A stretch of 42,680 nt of DNA from Sphingopyxis sp. (lineage in GTDB: Bacteria; Pseudomonadota; Alphaproteobacteria; Sphingomonadales; Sphingomonadaceae). The DNA lies in the NCBI RefSeq assembly GCF_025869345.1, contig NZ_JAOZVW010000083.1:1-42680 (forward strand), read 5' to 3'. This document shows positions 32,040 through 42,067 of this stretch, in pieces (the stretch's first letter is position 1; each line of letters starts with the position of its first letter). The translations under genes and the position numbers were made by a program. The notes under the pieces were generated by a model. That model ran no database searches. It worked only from the letters and a program-made list of their open reading frames with translations, and was not told where the DNA came from.

Positions 32040-33116
32040 CTAACCGCCAGAGGCGGTTCCGACCGCGTCGCTCACCCGCGCAAAGCCGTCGCGCGCGGCG
32101 AGCTTTTCGAGGCCGTGCGCGATGCGCGCGGCGAGCCCCGGCCCTTCATAGACCATCGCCGAATAGATCTGGATCAGGCTGGCGCCTGCGCGGATGCGCT
32201 GCCACGCCTGCTCGGCCGAACCGATCCCGCCCGCGGCGATCAGCGGCAGCTTGCCGCCGCTCGCGGCGCGGAAATCCTTGACGCGCTGGAGCGCGAGCGC
32301 GGCAAGCGGCGCGCCCGACAGGCCGCCGGCCTCGCTCGCATGGCGCGAAGCGAGCGCGGGGCGCGCGATCGTCGTGTTCGACACGATCACCGCGGCGAGC
32401 CCCTTGGCGAACGCGACCGCGACGATGTCGTCGATGTCGGCGGGTTCGAGGTCGGGCGCGACCTTGAGGAACACCGGCTTTGCCGCGCCCTTCGGCTGCG
32501 CGGCCGCGACGCCGTCGAGCAGCGCCTCCAGCGCGCCCTTGTCCTGCAAGGCGCGCAGCCCCGGCGTGTTCGGCGACGATATATTCACCGTCAGATAATC
32601 GGCGAGCGGCGTCATCGCGGCGGTGCCCTTCGCATAGTCGGCGATGCGGTCGGCGCTGTCCTTGTTCGCGCCGATGTTGATGCCGAGCGGCACCGGCAAG
32701 CCGTAACGGCGCAGGCACGCGATGCGGTCCGCCGCCCGCGCCTGCCCGCCGTTGTTGAAGCCCATGCGGTTGATCACGGCGCGATCCTCGACCAGCCGGA
32801 ACAGGCGCGGGCGCGGGTTGCCCTCCTGCGGCAGCGGGGTCAGCGTCCCGACCTCGACGAAGCCGAAGCCGAAATGCGGCATTGCGTGCGCGGCGCGCGC
32901 ATCCTTGTCGAAACCCGGCGCGAGGCCGACGGGGTTCGGGAAATCCAGCCCGGCCAGTTCGGTCGCCAGCATCGGACTGGTCAGCGCGCGGCGCGCGCGC
33001 GGCAAGGGCTGCAGCGCGTTCAGCGTCAGATTATGCGCCGCTTCGCCATCGCTGGCATGGACGAGCGGGCGGACGAGCGCATAAGCGGCGTCGGCGGCGG
33101 ATGCGATGAACGACAT
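32040..33116 (-). CDS. pyrD: Dihydroorotate dehydrogenase (quinone), class 2
   Basis: PyrD is an FMN enzyme that oxidises dihydroorotate to orotate in pyrimidine biosynthesis, donating electrons to the quinone pool at the inner membrane. The 358-aa length, N-terminal amphipathic extension and NISSPNTPGLRALQ (with the class-2 Ser) fit the membrane-associated class. FMN-site segments include NPVGLAPGFDKDA, NRMGFNNGGQ, KVAPDLE and IAAGGIGSAEQAWQRIRAGA. It is monocistronic, with the DUF885 gene divergent from it. Confidence 0.96.
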   Translation of the reverse strand: MSFIASAADAAYALVRPLVHASDGEAAHNLTLNALQPLPRARRALTSPMLATELAGLDFPNPVGLAPGFDKDARAAHAMPHFGFGFVEVGTLTPLPQEGNPRPRLFRLVEDRAVINRMGFNNGGQARAADRIACLRRYGLPVPLGINIGANKDSADRIADYAKGTAAMTPLADYLTVNISSPNTPGLRALQDKGALEALLDGVAAAQPKGAAKPVFLKVAPDLEPADIDDIVAVAFAKGLAAVIVSNTTIARPALASRHASEAGGLSGAPLAALALQRVKDFRAASGGKLPLIAAGGIGSAEQAWQRIRAGASLIQIYSAMVYEGPGLAARIAHGLEKLAARDGFARVSDAVGTASGG

Positions 33117-33184
33117 GGGGTCGCCATTGCGCGCGCCGAGCCGCTATGGCAAGTCCGCCAGCACAGGAAAACAGGGAGAAAATC

Positions 33185-34999
33185 GTGTCGCACCGCCGCC
33201 TGATCGCCGCATTGTCCACCAGCCTGCTGGCGCTGACCGTTGCCGGCTGCGCCGCGCAGCCCGGTATCACGCCGCCCGCCGCCGAGGCCGCGCCGGACCA
33301 GCCGCCCGCGGGCGCCGACCTTGCCGGCTTCTTCCAGAAATATGACGATGCACAGCTCTCGCTGAGCCCGCAGGGCAAGGCCTATCGCGGCATTCGCGAC
33401 GCCGATTATGGCCGCTGGGACGATGTCGGCGACGAAGCCGCGGTCGCGCACCACAAATTGCAGCAGGCGAGCGCCGACGCGATGCGCGCAAGCTTCGATC
33501 CGGCGACGCTTTCCGCCGACGACGCGCTGTCGTTCGAGCTGTTCAACGCGCAGGCGGCGCGCGCCGACCGGCTCTTCGCGTGGCGCGACCACGACTATAT
33601 CTTCGATCAGATGAACGGCGCGCAGAGCCGCCTCCCCGCCTTCCTGATCAACATCCACCGCGTCGCCAACGTCGCCGAGGCCGAAGCCTATGTTTCGCGC
33701 ATTCGCGGGCTCGGGCCGCTGCTCGACGCGCTGTCGGCCGAATCGGCGAAGCGCGCCGGACAAGGCTATGCGCCGCCGAAATGGGTCTATGCCTATGTGC
33801 TTTCGGATATCCGCAACCTGCTGAAACCCGACAATGCGGTGATCGAGGACATTACGGCAAAGGTCGGCAAGCTCGACGTCGATGCGACCGAAAAGACGCG
33901 GTTGATCGACGCCGCCAAAGCCGCCTGGGCCGACAGCGCGGCCCCCGCCTATACCCGCCTGCTCGCCGAGATGGAGCGCCAGCAGGCGGTCGCGCCGACC
34001 GAGGACGGCGTCTGGCGGATGCCCGGCGGCAAGGATTATTACGCCGCGCTGCTCGCCAATTACACGACCACCGACATGAGCGCGGCCGAGATCCACGACC
34101 TCGGCCTATCCGAAGTCGCGCGCATCCATGGCGAGATGGAAGCAATCATGAAGAAGGTCGGCTTCAAGGGCACGCTGCCGCAATTCTTCGAGCATCTGCG
34201 CACGAGCCCCCAATATTATTACACGACCCGCGAGGCCTATCTGTCCGACGTCGCGGCGAAGGTGAAGGCGATGGAGGCGCGGCTGCCCGCCTATTTCAAC
34301 ACGCTGCCGAAGGCGCCCTTGCAGGTAAAGGCGGTCGAGGCATTCCGCGAGAAATCCGCGGGCAAAGCCTTTTACCAGTCACCTTCGCCCGATGGGTCGC
34401 GGCCCGGCACCTATTATGTAAACCTCTATGACCTGCGCGACATGTCGAAGATCGAGCTCGAGGCGCTGGTTTATCATGAGGGCATTCCTGGCCACCACCT
34501 CCAGCGCGCGGTGCAGACCGAACTCACCGGCCTGCCGCCCTTCCGCCGCTTCGGCGGCTTCACCGCCTATACCGAAGGCTGGGGCCTCTATTCGGAGGAA
34601 CTCGCCAAGGACATGGGCGCCTATACCGATCCCTACAGCGATTTCGGGCGGCTGGGGATGGAGCTGTGGCGCGCGTGCCGCCTCGTCGTCGATACCGGCA
34701 TCCACGACAAGCGCTGGAGCCGCGAACAGGCGATCCAGTATTTGAAGGACAATACCCCCAACCCCCAAGGCGACATCGAGAAAGCGATCGAGCGCTATAT
34801 CGTCTATCCCGGGCAGGCGACCGCCTATCTGATCGGCAAGCTCAAGATCATGGAGCTTCGGACCCGGGCGCAGACCGCGCTCGGGGACCGCTTCGACATC
34901 CGCGCCTTCCACGATACGGTCTTGCAATCGGGGCCGGTGCCGCTCGATATATTGGAGCGCCGGGTCGATAGCTGGATTGCCAGCGAGAGGGAACGCTAA
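33185..34999 (+). CDS. DUF885 lipoprotein, putative metallopeptidase
   Basis: This is a 604-aa exported lipoprotein; the signal ends in the lipobox LTVAGCAAQ. DUF885 proteins are putative zinc peptidases, and the family hallmark HEGIPGHHLQRA is intact near residues 435-446. A second conserved part is FRRFGGFTAYTEGWGLYSEE. The C terminus ALGDRFDIRAFHDTVLQSGPV is also typical. It probably sits on the periplasmic face of a membrane. The GTG at 33185, with AGGGAG before it, is chosen because it starts the lipoprotein signal; an upstream ATG at 33146 gives an atypical N terminus. Confidence 0.9.
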   Translation: MSHRRLIAALSTSLLALTVAGCAAQPGITPPAAEAAPDQPPAGADLAGFFQKYDDAQLSLSPQGKAYRGIRDADYGRWDDVGDEAAVAHHKLQQASADAMRASFDPATLSADDALSFELFNAQAARADRLFAWRDHDYIFDQMNGAQSRLPAFLINIHRVANVAEAEAYVSRIRGLGPLLDALSAESAKRAGQGYAPPKWVYAYVLSDIRNLLKPDNAVIEDITAKVGKLDVDATEKTRLIDAAKAAWADSAAPAYTRLLAEMERQQAVAPTEDGVWRMPGGKDYYAALLANYTTTDMSAAEIHDLGLSEVARIHGEMEAIMKKVGFKGTLPQFFEHLRTSPQYYYTTREAYLSDVAAKVKAMEARLPAYFNTLPKAPLQVKAVEAFREKSAGKAFYQSPSPDGSRPGTYYVNLYDLRDMSKIELEALVYHEGIPGHHLQRAVQTELTGLPPFRRFGGFTAYTEGWGLYSEELAKDMGAYTDPYSDFGRLGMELWRACRLVVDTGIHDKRWSREQAIQYLKDNTPNPQGDIEKAIERYIVYPGQATAYLIGKLKIMELRTRAQTALGDRFDIRAFHDTVLQSGPVPLDILERRVDSWIASERER

Positions 35000-35013
35000 C
35001 AGAGAATTGCGGC

Positions 35014-35042
35014 TTGACGCCCTGCGGCAAATGGAAAATTAT
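35014..35042 (+). promoter_or_regulatory. Candidate promoter for the AraC-family gene
   Basis: TTGACG at 35014-35019 and AATTAT at 35037-35042 have a 17-base spacer. The pair lies about 50 bases upstream of the AraC-family start. The -10 match is weak. Confidence 0.4.
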
Positions 35043-35090
35043 GGCGGATAGAAAAAGGCGGCAACAAAGCTGCCTGGGGTCGGTCTCGTC

Positions 35091-35975
35091 ATGTCGGAAA
35101 CTGCTACGCCAGCGGGCGCGGAGGGCGATGCGCCGTTCGAGCTCCAATATTTCCCGCCCGATCCCGATCTGGCGGAGATGGTATCGAGCTTCTATTTCGT
35201 GCGGATCGACATGCCGCTGTTCGACGAGGCCGAGCGCGCCGACCGCCCGCAATTCCGGATCATGAGCACGGTCGAGGGCGAATATGTCTTTCCCGACGGC
35301 CACCGCTTTCCCGCCGGGCGCGCGACGATCATCGGCCCGACGAGCGGCAGCGTGCGCGCGATCGGCCGCGGCCCGCTTCGCATCTATGGCTTCGGGATGA
35401 TGCCCGCGGGCTGGGCGACGCTGATGGGCGACCATGCCGACAAGCTCACCGACCGCGCGATCGATGCCGCCGACCTGTTCGGAAACTGGATCGAGGAAGT
35501 GATCGAAACGCTGATCGGCGCCGCCGATACCGCCGAGCGGCTGGTGATCGCCAATAATTTCGTCCGCGAAATCCTGAAGAAGAACGAGCCGGCGCCGGTG
35601 TGGTTCACGCGCACCGTCGACCAATGGCTGACCGCATCGATATCGCCGCAGGTTCCCGATCTCGTCGAGGCGACGGGCATGTCGATCCGCTCGGTCGAGC
35701 GGATGACCAAACATTATTACGGCCTGTCGCCGCGGATGCTGGCGCGCAAATATCGCGCGGTCCGCGCGGCCTCGGCGCTCGCGCGCGGCGAATGCCTGGA
35801 GGAAGCGCAGCTCGGCGACGCCTTTTACGACCAGTCGCACCTGATCCGCGAGATGAAGCGCTTCGCGGGCGCGACCCCCGGCCAGCTCGCCCACCCTACC
35901 CTCTATACCGAAGCGACGACCAGGGGCCGCAAGCAGATGGCGGGCAAGGTCAGCCCGCTCGTCTCGGACACCTGA
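35091..35975 (+). CDS. AraC-family transcriptional regulator
   Basis: This is a 294-aa regulator. The N-terminal two thirds look like an effector domain (FPPDPDLAEMVSSFYFVRID, then FPAGRATIIGPTSGSVRAIG) of the type seen in AraC proteins with a DUF6597-like sensor, from memory. The C-terminal double helix-turn-helix reads VPDLVEATGMSIRSVERMTK and QLGDAFYDQSHLIREMKRFA. It lies alone between the DUF885 gene and the suf locus. No target can be assigned. Confidence 0.9.
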   Translation: MSETATPAGAEGDAPFELQYFPPDPDLAEMVSSFYFVRIDMPLFDEAERADRPQFRIMSTVEGEYVFPDGHRFPAGRATIIGPTSGSVRAIGRGPLRIYGFGMMPAGWATLMGDHADKLTDRAIDAADLFGNWIEEVIETLIGAADTAERLVIANNFVREILKKNEPAPVWFTRTVDQWLTASISPQVPDLVEATGMSIRSVERMTKHYYGLSPRMLARKYRAVRAASALARGECLEEAQLGDAFYDQSHLIREMKRFAGATPGQLAHPTLYTEATTRGRKQMAGKVSPLVSDT

Positions 35976-36074
35976 TCCCCGACCCGTCCCACGACAGGAC
36001 GAAAGAAAATGGCGCCGAACGACGATTTGGCGTTTTCGTCCAATCGCGAATCGCGCGGCGGGCATAATCGGACC

Positions 36075-36165
36075 TTGCGACCCAGAAGAGCTCTTCCTCT
36101 GACGAGGACTGAGACCTTCATCTCGGCACTCGCTCGGCCCCGGCCGGGCGGGTGCCTTTTTCTTT
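36075..36165 (+). ncRNA. Candidate small RNA upstream of the suf regulator
   Basis: A CATAAT at 36063-36068 could act as a -10 with a start near 36075. The next 90 bases end in a strong terminator (36125-36165). The transcript would hold a perfect 12-bp palindrome GAAGAGCTCTTC at 36085-36096 and an unpaired CCTTCATCTC-like stretch. I do not recognise an Rfam family; the twin CCUCC loops of MmgR/SuhB-type RNAs are not obvious. The -35 match is weak, so this is a suggestion. Alternatively, the hairpin just ends the AraC mRNA. Confidence 0.3.
36125..36165 (+). terminator. Rho-independent terminator
   Basis: GGCAC with CGC and CGG blocks pairs with CCG, GCG and GTGCC, with G-U pairs between the blocks, in a stem of about 13 bp around a short C/G loop, followed by TTTTTCTTT. 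It lies about 150 bases after the AraC-family stop and 105 bases before the suf regulator. Confidence 0.8.
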
Positions 36166-36187
36166 GGGCCTCCCAATTCGCGCTTGC

Positions 36188-36216
36188 TTGCGCCGCGCGC
36201 AACCCTCGCCTATATA
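36188..36216 (+). promoter_or_regulatory. suf operon promoter
   Basis: TTGCGC at 36188-36193 and TATATA at 36211-36216 have an exact 17-base spacer. Transcription would start near 36223, inside the dyad at 36219-36235. It is the best promoter match upstream of the operon. Confidence 0.6.
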
Positions 36217-36218
36217 AG

Positions 36219-36235
36219 TGGAGTAATTTGCTCCA
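36219..36235. promoter_or_regulatory. Candidate Rrf2/IscR operator
   Basis: TGGAGTAATTTGCTCCA has 5-bp inverted arms around a 7-base AT-rich centre. It covers the predicted transcription start, the position expected for autorepression by the regulator encoded 35 bases downstream. It does not match the E. coli IscR consensus, so the specificity is inferred. Confidence 0.55.
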
Positions 36236-36269
36236 GTTAAGAATCATTCGCAATTCCAACGAGGATTTC

Positions 36270-36775
36270 GTGCGCCTGTCGAACCTTGCCGATTATGCCG
36301 TGGTGCTGATGAGCGCCGCCGCGCGCCAGTGCGGATCGGTGCCTTTGCACGCCGCGCTGCTTGCCGAGCAGACGGGGATTCCGGGGCCGACCGCGCAGAA
36401 GCTGGTGAGCGGCCTCGCGCGCGCCGGGCTGCTCGTCGCCTCGCGCGGCAGCGGCGGCGGCGTGCGCCTCGCGCGGCCCGCCGCCGCGATCAACGTCGCC
36501 GAGATCATCGAGGCGGTCGAAGGCCCCATCGCGCTGACCGCCTGCTGCGACGAGGGGCGCCACGACTGTGGCTTCGAGGGAAGCTGTCAGGTCCAGCCGC
36601 ACCTCGGCGTCGTCAACGGCGCGGTGCGCGCGGCGCTGGCGGGCATCAGCCTGGCGAGCCTGACCGTCGCCCCGAAGAAACCAAACCCGTTCGTGTCGAG
36701 CGAAGTCGAGACCCCCCTCGATAACGCACGACCGATGGGCCTCTCGACTTCGCTCGAGGTGAACGGAATTATGCC

Positions 36776-36779
<4 letters not shown>
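36270..36779 (+). CDS. Rrf2/IscR-type regulator of the suf operon
   Basis: This is a 169-aa Rrf2-family winged-helix regulator, likely sensing Fe-S cluster status. The helix-turn-helix region is [19 protein letters not shown] then [20 protein letters not shown], followed by the wing [13 protein letters not shown]. The cluster-ligand region has Cys92, Cys93, Cys100 and Cys106 in [17 protein letters not shown], matching IscR-type spacing. The start is the GTG at 36270 with GAGGA at 36261-36265. The last 27-30 residues (from about 140) are encoded by a palindromic repeat and are not part of the normal family. The stop overlaps the sufB start by ATGA. Confidence 0.9.
36687..36767. repeat. Palindromic repeat forming the 3' end of the suf regulator
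   Basis: This inverted repeat has arms TCGTGTCGAGCGAAGTCGAG and CTCGACTTCGCTCGAGGTGA. It is in frame with the regulator and encodes about 27 residues ([20 protein letters not shown] and on). It ends 8 bases before the sufB ATG, and its GAGGTGA is the only Shine-Dalgarno-like sequence before sufB, though spaced rather far. No other copy of this family is seen in the window. Confidence 0.85.
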
Positions 36780-38259
<1,480 letters not shown>

Positions 38260-38263
<4 letters not shown>

Positions 38264-38616
38264 GCGCCATCGATGTCAGAATGGAGGAAGCTCTAGAGGG
38301 GCTTCAAGACCTCGTCGGTTCGGGCGCTCCTCTTCCCGAGGCGCTGTTGCAAACGGCTCAAGAATCTGGGTTTTCAGCCGACGTAATCAAAATTCGCGCT
38401 GAGAGGCGTTTCGGATCGTTGGAGGATTGGCGCGATCGCCTCCAAACTAAAATAGCCAGCCAATCCGCAATCAGGGAATATGCAGAACTCCCTGAATACG
38501 AGCCTGTAGAACCTTGGCTCAAACAGAAGCTGGGACGCGAACCAACAGAAAACGAAGTGAAAGATGCGGATCGTTTATTCTTAGATCACTTCCTTTCCAA
38601 AATACCTCGGGATTAA
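38260..38616 (+). CDS. Low-GC orphan protein between sufB and sufC
   Basis: I do not recognise this 118-aa protein. Its base composition is visibly lower in GC (near 50 percent) than the flanking suf genes, with codons such as TTA, CTA, AAA and AGG that are rare around it. The protein is acidic and probably helical, with [40 protein letters not shown] and a C-terminal [20 protein letters not shown]. The GTG at 38260 overlaps the sufB stop; an ATG at 38281 is an alternative. sufC follows 1 base after its stop. It seems to be an acquired cargo gene that kept the operon in register. Its role is unknown; an anti-phage or toxin-antitoxin link cannot be shown. Confidence 0.7.
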
Positions 38617-38617
38617 A

Positions 38618-39451
<834 letters not shown>

Positions 39452-39486
39452 CCCGCTTTCGCGCCGCAGGCGCAACCTCTTCTTTT

Positions 39487-39552
39487 CTCCGCGTCTCCGC
39501 GTCTCCGCGTGAATCCTTCATATTGTTAGCGCGGAGACGCGGAGACGCGGAG
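39487..39552. repeat. Perfect 23-bp inverted repeat between sufC and sufD
   Basis: The left arm (39487-39509) is three runs of CTCCGCG joined by T, and the right arm (39530-39552) is its exact reverse complement. The 20-base centre is GTGAATCCTTCATATTGTTA-like AT-rich sequence. It fills the 112-base gap between sufC and sufD. The bases just after the right arm (AGGAG at 39553-39557) are placed as the sufD Shine-Dalgarno. Confidence 0.92.
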
Positions 39553-39563
39553 AGGAGCAGGCC

Positions 39564-40295
39564 GTGAGCGCGGCGACTCTCCCCACACGCCGCGACGAGG
39601 CGTGGCGGTATAGCGACATGGAAGCGCTGGCGCGCCTCTGGCCGCTGCCCGCGCCCGAGAGCATCATGGTGCCCGCGGGCGGCAGCTTTGCGCGCGCGAT
39701 CGTGCAGGACGCAGGCGCGATCCAGCAAATAGATCTCACCCTTGGTAAGGGTGCGGTTGCCAAACTGCACATCCTCAACATCGGCGGCGCCTATGGCCGC
39801 ATCGAACTCGACGTCACCCTCCACGAAGGCGCCGATTTCACGCTCGGCGCGGTGCAGATCGGCGGGGGGGAGCAGATTCTCGAGATCGTCACCACCGTCA
39901 CCCACGCCGAGCCCGGCGCGACATCGCGGCAGGTGGTGCGCTCGGTGCTGGCGGGCACCGCGACGGGCACCTATCTCGGCAAGGTCGCGGTCGCACGCGA
40001 TGCGCAAGCGACCGACAGCGCGCAGGATGTGAAGGCGATGCTGCTGACGCGCAGCGCGACCGCCAACGCCAAGCCCGAACTCGAAATCTTCGCCGACGAC
40101 GTCAAATGCGCGCACGGCTGCGCGATCGGCGAACTCGATGCCGAAGCCCTCTTCTACCTCCAGTCGCGCGGGATGCCGCCGGGCGAGGCGAAGAAGATCT
40201 TGCTGCAAGCCTTCGTCGCCGGCGTGTTCGACGGGGCGGAGGACGAGGCGCGGTTGCAGGAGCTGGCGTTGGCGAAGCTGGGGGAATTGGTGTGA
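39564..40295 (+). CDS. sufD: Fe-S assembly scaffold subunit SufD
   Basis: SufD pairs with SufB in the SufBC2D complex and is needed for iron entry. The 243-aa protein is shorter at the N terminus than E. coli SufD (about 420 aa); short forms are common in alphaproteobacteria. Landmarks are RRDEAWRYSDMEAL at the start, the beta-helix core, the conserved His in DDVKCAHGCAIGELD, and LFYLQSRGMPPGEAKKILLQAF. The GTG at 39564 follows AGGAG. The GTG of sufS overlaps its stop. Confidence 0.95.
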   Translation: MSAATLPTRRDEAWRYSDMEALARLWPLPAPESIMVPAGGSFARAIVQDAGAIQQIDLTLGKGAVAKLHILNIGGAYGRIELDVTLHEGADFTLGAVQIGGGEQILEIVTTVTHAEPGATSRQVVRSVLAGTATGTYLGKVAVARDAQATDSAQDVKAMLLTRSATANAKPELEIFADDVKCAHGCAIGELDAEALFYLQSRGMPPGEAKKILLQAFVAGVFDGAEDEARLQELALAKLGELV

Positions 40296-41596
40296 GCAGC
40301 GACGCGAATATCCTCCCCGGAACGGGGAGGGGGACCAGCGAAGCTGGTGGAGGGGCACCCTCGGGTGAGCGCTCCGCCGATAGGTCGCGCAAACCGCCCG
40401 TGCCCCTCCACCATCCTGCGGATGGTCCCCCTCCCCGTTCCGGGGAGGATTTGAGGGCCGAGTTCCCCGGCCTCACCCCCGGCTGGCATTATCTCGACAC
40501 CGCGGCGACGGCGCAGAAGCCGCAGGCGGTGATCGATGCCTGCACGCTGGCGATGGGGCGCGACTATGCGACCGTCCATCGCGGCGTCTATGCGCGGTCG
40601 GCCGATATGACGCTCGCCTATGAAGCGGCGCGGCGGCGGATCGCGGCGTTCATCGGCGGGACCGAGGAGCAGGTGAGTTTCGTGCGCGGCGCGACCGAGG
40701 CGATCAACCTCGTCGCCTATAGTCACCCGCGCAAGGGCCGCGTGCTGCTCTCGACCCTCGAACATCACAGCAATATCGTGCCGTGGCAGCTCGCGGGGTG
40801 GGAGATCGACGTCTGCCCGCTGACCGCCGACGGCCGCATCGATCTCGATGCCGCGGAAAAGCTGCTGACCCCCGAGCACACGATGGTCGCCTTTGCCCAT
40901 GTCTCGAACGTGCTCGGCAGCCCGCTCGACGTCGCGCGCGCCGCGGAGCTCGCGCACCGCGTCGGCGCCGAGCTGCTGATCGACGGTTGCCAGGCGGTGC
41001 CGCGGCTGCCGGTCGACGTCGCGGCGCTCGGCTGCGACTATTATGTCTTTTCGGGGCACAAGCTTTACGGCCCTACCGGCATCGGCGTGTTGTGGAGCGA
41101 CAAGCTCGACGCGCTGGCGCCGTGGCAGGGCGGCGGCTCGATGATCGACCGCGTGACGTTCGAGAAGACGACCTACGCCCCCGCCCCCACCCGCTTCGAG
41201 GCCGGCACCCCGGCGATCGTCGAGGCGCTGGGGCTCGCCGCAGCGGCCGATTATGTCTCGGGGCTAGGCGTCGAGGCCATTCACGCGCATGAATGCGCGC
41301 TGGTCGGCTCGTTGCGCGAACAGCTCGCCCGCAAGAACAGCATCACCCTGTTCGGCCCCGACGACAGTGCCGGGATCGTCAGCTTCGCGATGGCGGGGGT
41401 CCATCCGCACGACATCGGCACGATCCTCGACGAAAGCGGGGTCGCGATCCGCGCCGGGCATCATTGCGCGCAGCCGCTGATGGCGCATCTCGGCGTGCCG
41501 GCGACCGCGCGCGCCAGCTTTGGACTTTACAGCAACGACGACGATGTGGCGGCGCTGATCGACGGTCTCGCCCGCGTCGAAAGGATTTTCGGATGA
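40292..41596 (+). CDS. sufS: Cysteine desulfurase SufS, with repeat-encoded N terminus
   Basis: SufS is a PLP enzyme that removes sulfur from cysteine and passes it to the scaffold. The PLP Lys is in YVFSGHKLYGPTGIGVLW and the persulfide Cys in RAGHHCAQPLMAHLG; VHRGVY and RGATEAINLVA are also typical. The GTG at 40292 overlaps the sufD stop (GTGA) and gives 434 aa. Residues 7-53 are the translation of a 141-bp palindrome (40310-40450) with no normal counterpart. The usual protein begins near DLRAEFPGLTPGWHYLDTAA. A TTG at 40451, just after the repeat's GGGGAGGA, is an alternative start but its spacing is very tight. It stops at the SufT gene with ATGA. Confidence 0.95.
   Translation: MSSDANILPGTGRGTSEAGGGAPSGERSADRSRKPPVPLHHPADGPPPRSGEDLRAEFPGLTPGWHYLDTAATAQKPQAVIDACTLAMGRDYATVHRGVYARSADMTLAYEAARRRIAAFIGGTEEQVSFVRGATEAINLVAYSHPRKGRVLLSTLEHHSNIVPWQLAGWEIDVCPLTADGRIDLDAAEKLLTPEHTMVAFAHVSNVLGSPLDVARAAELAHRVGAELLIDGCQAVPRLPVDVAALGCDYYVFSGHKLYGPTGIGVLWSDKLDALAPWQGGGSMIDRVTFEKTTYAPAPTRFEAGTPAIVEALGLAAAADYVSGLGVEAIHAHECALVGSLREQLARKNSITLFGPDDSAGIVSFAMAGVHPHDIGTILDESGVAIRAGHHCAQPLMAHLGVPATARASFGLYSNDDDVAALIDGLARVERIFG
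40310..40450. repeat. Palindromic repeat forming codons 7-53 of sufS
   Basis: This 141-bp copy of the 15144 family begins ATCCTCCCCG and ends GGGGAGGAT. It starts on a codon boundary and is exactly 47 codons long with no stop in the sufS frame. The encoded peptide is rich in Gly, Pro, Arg and Ser (GTGRGTSEAGGGAPSGERSA in part). Confidence 0.92.
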
Positions 41597-42063
41597 GCGA
41601 CGAGCGGACGATCAGGATCGAAGAAGTGGAAAGCGTCGAGGCGCCGCCCAAAGCGCGCGTCGAGGACGCCGAGCCGGCTGCCGCAAAGCTGGAGCGCAAG
41701 CGTGACTATCTGGAAGGCTTCCTCGCCGCCAAGCCCGCGGCCGACGATCCGAACGCGGTGGGCGGCGATCTCTACGAAGCCGTCATCAATGCGCTCAAGG
41801 ACATCTACGACCCGGAAATCCCGGTGAATATCTATGACCTCGGCCTCATCTACAATGTCGAGATCGACGAGGGGCATGTGCTGATCACCATGACGCTGAC
41901 GACCCCGCATTGCCCGGTCGCCGAATCGATGCCGGGCGAGGTCGAACTGCGCGTCGGCGCGGTGCCGGGCGTGGGCGATGCCGAGGTCAATCTGGTGTGG
42001 GATCCGCCGTGGTCGCCGCAGAATATGAGCGACGAGGCACGGTTGGAGTTGGGGATGTTGTGA
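41593..42063 (+). CDS. sufT: SufT/MIP18-family (DUF59) Fe-S assembly protein
   Basis: This 156-aa protein has a C-terminal DUF59 domain, as in SufT, which helps in maturing Fe-S proteins. Landmarks are ALKDIYDPEIPVNIYDLGLI, the conserved Cys in TTPHCPVAESMP, and VWDPPWSPQNMSDEARLELG. The N-terminal 50 residues are charged and probably disordered. It overlaps the sufS stop by ATGA. A compound palindrome separates it from sufA. Confidence 0.93.
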   Translation: MSDERTIRIEEVESVEAPPKARVEDAEPAAAKLERKRDYLEGFLAAKPAADDPNAVGGDLYEAVINALKDIYDPEIPVNIYDLGLIYNVEIDEGHVLITMTLTTPHCPVAESMPGEVELRVGAVPGVGDAEVNLVWDPPWSPQNMSDEARLELGML

Positions 42064-42067
42064 TTTT

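Noticed and set aside
36009..36269. In-frame N-terminal extension of the suf regulator from the ATG at 36009
   Set aside because: It would run through the terminator and the suf promoter, has no family similarity, and the GTG at 36270 has a good Shine-Dalgarno.
40106..40291. Longer start for sufS at 40106
   Set aside because: This stretch is the sufD coding region read in another frame and is Arg-rich, typical of a shadow frame.
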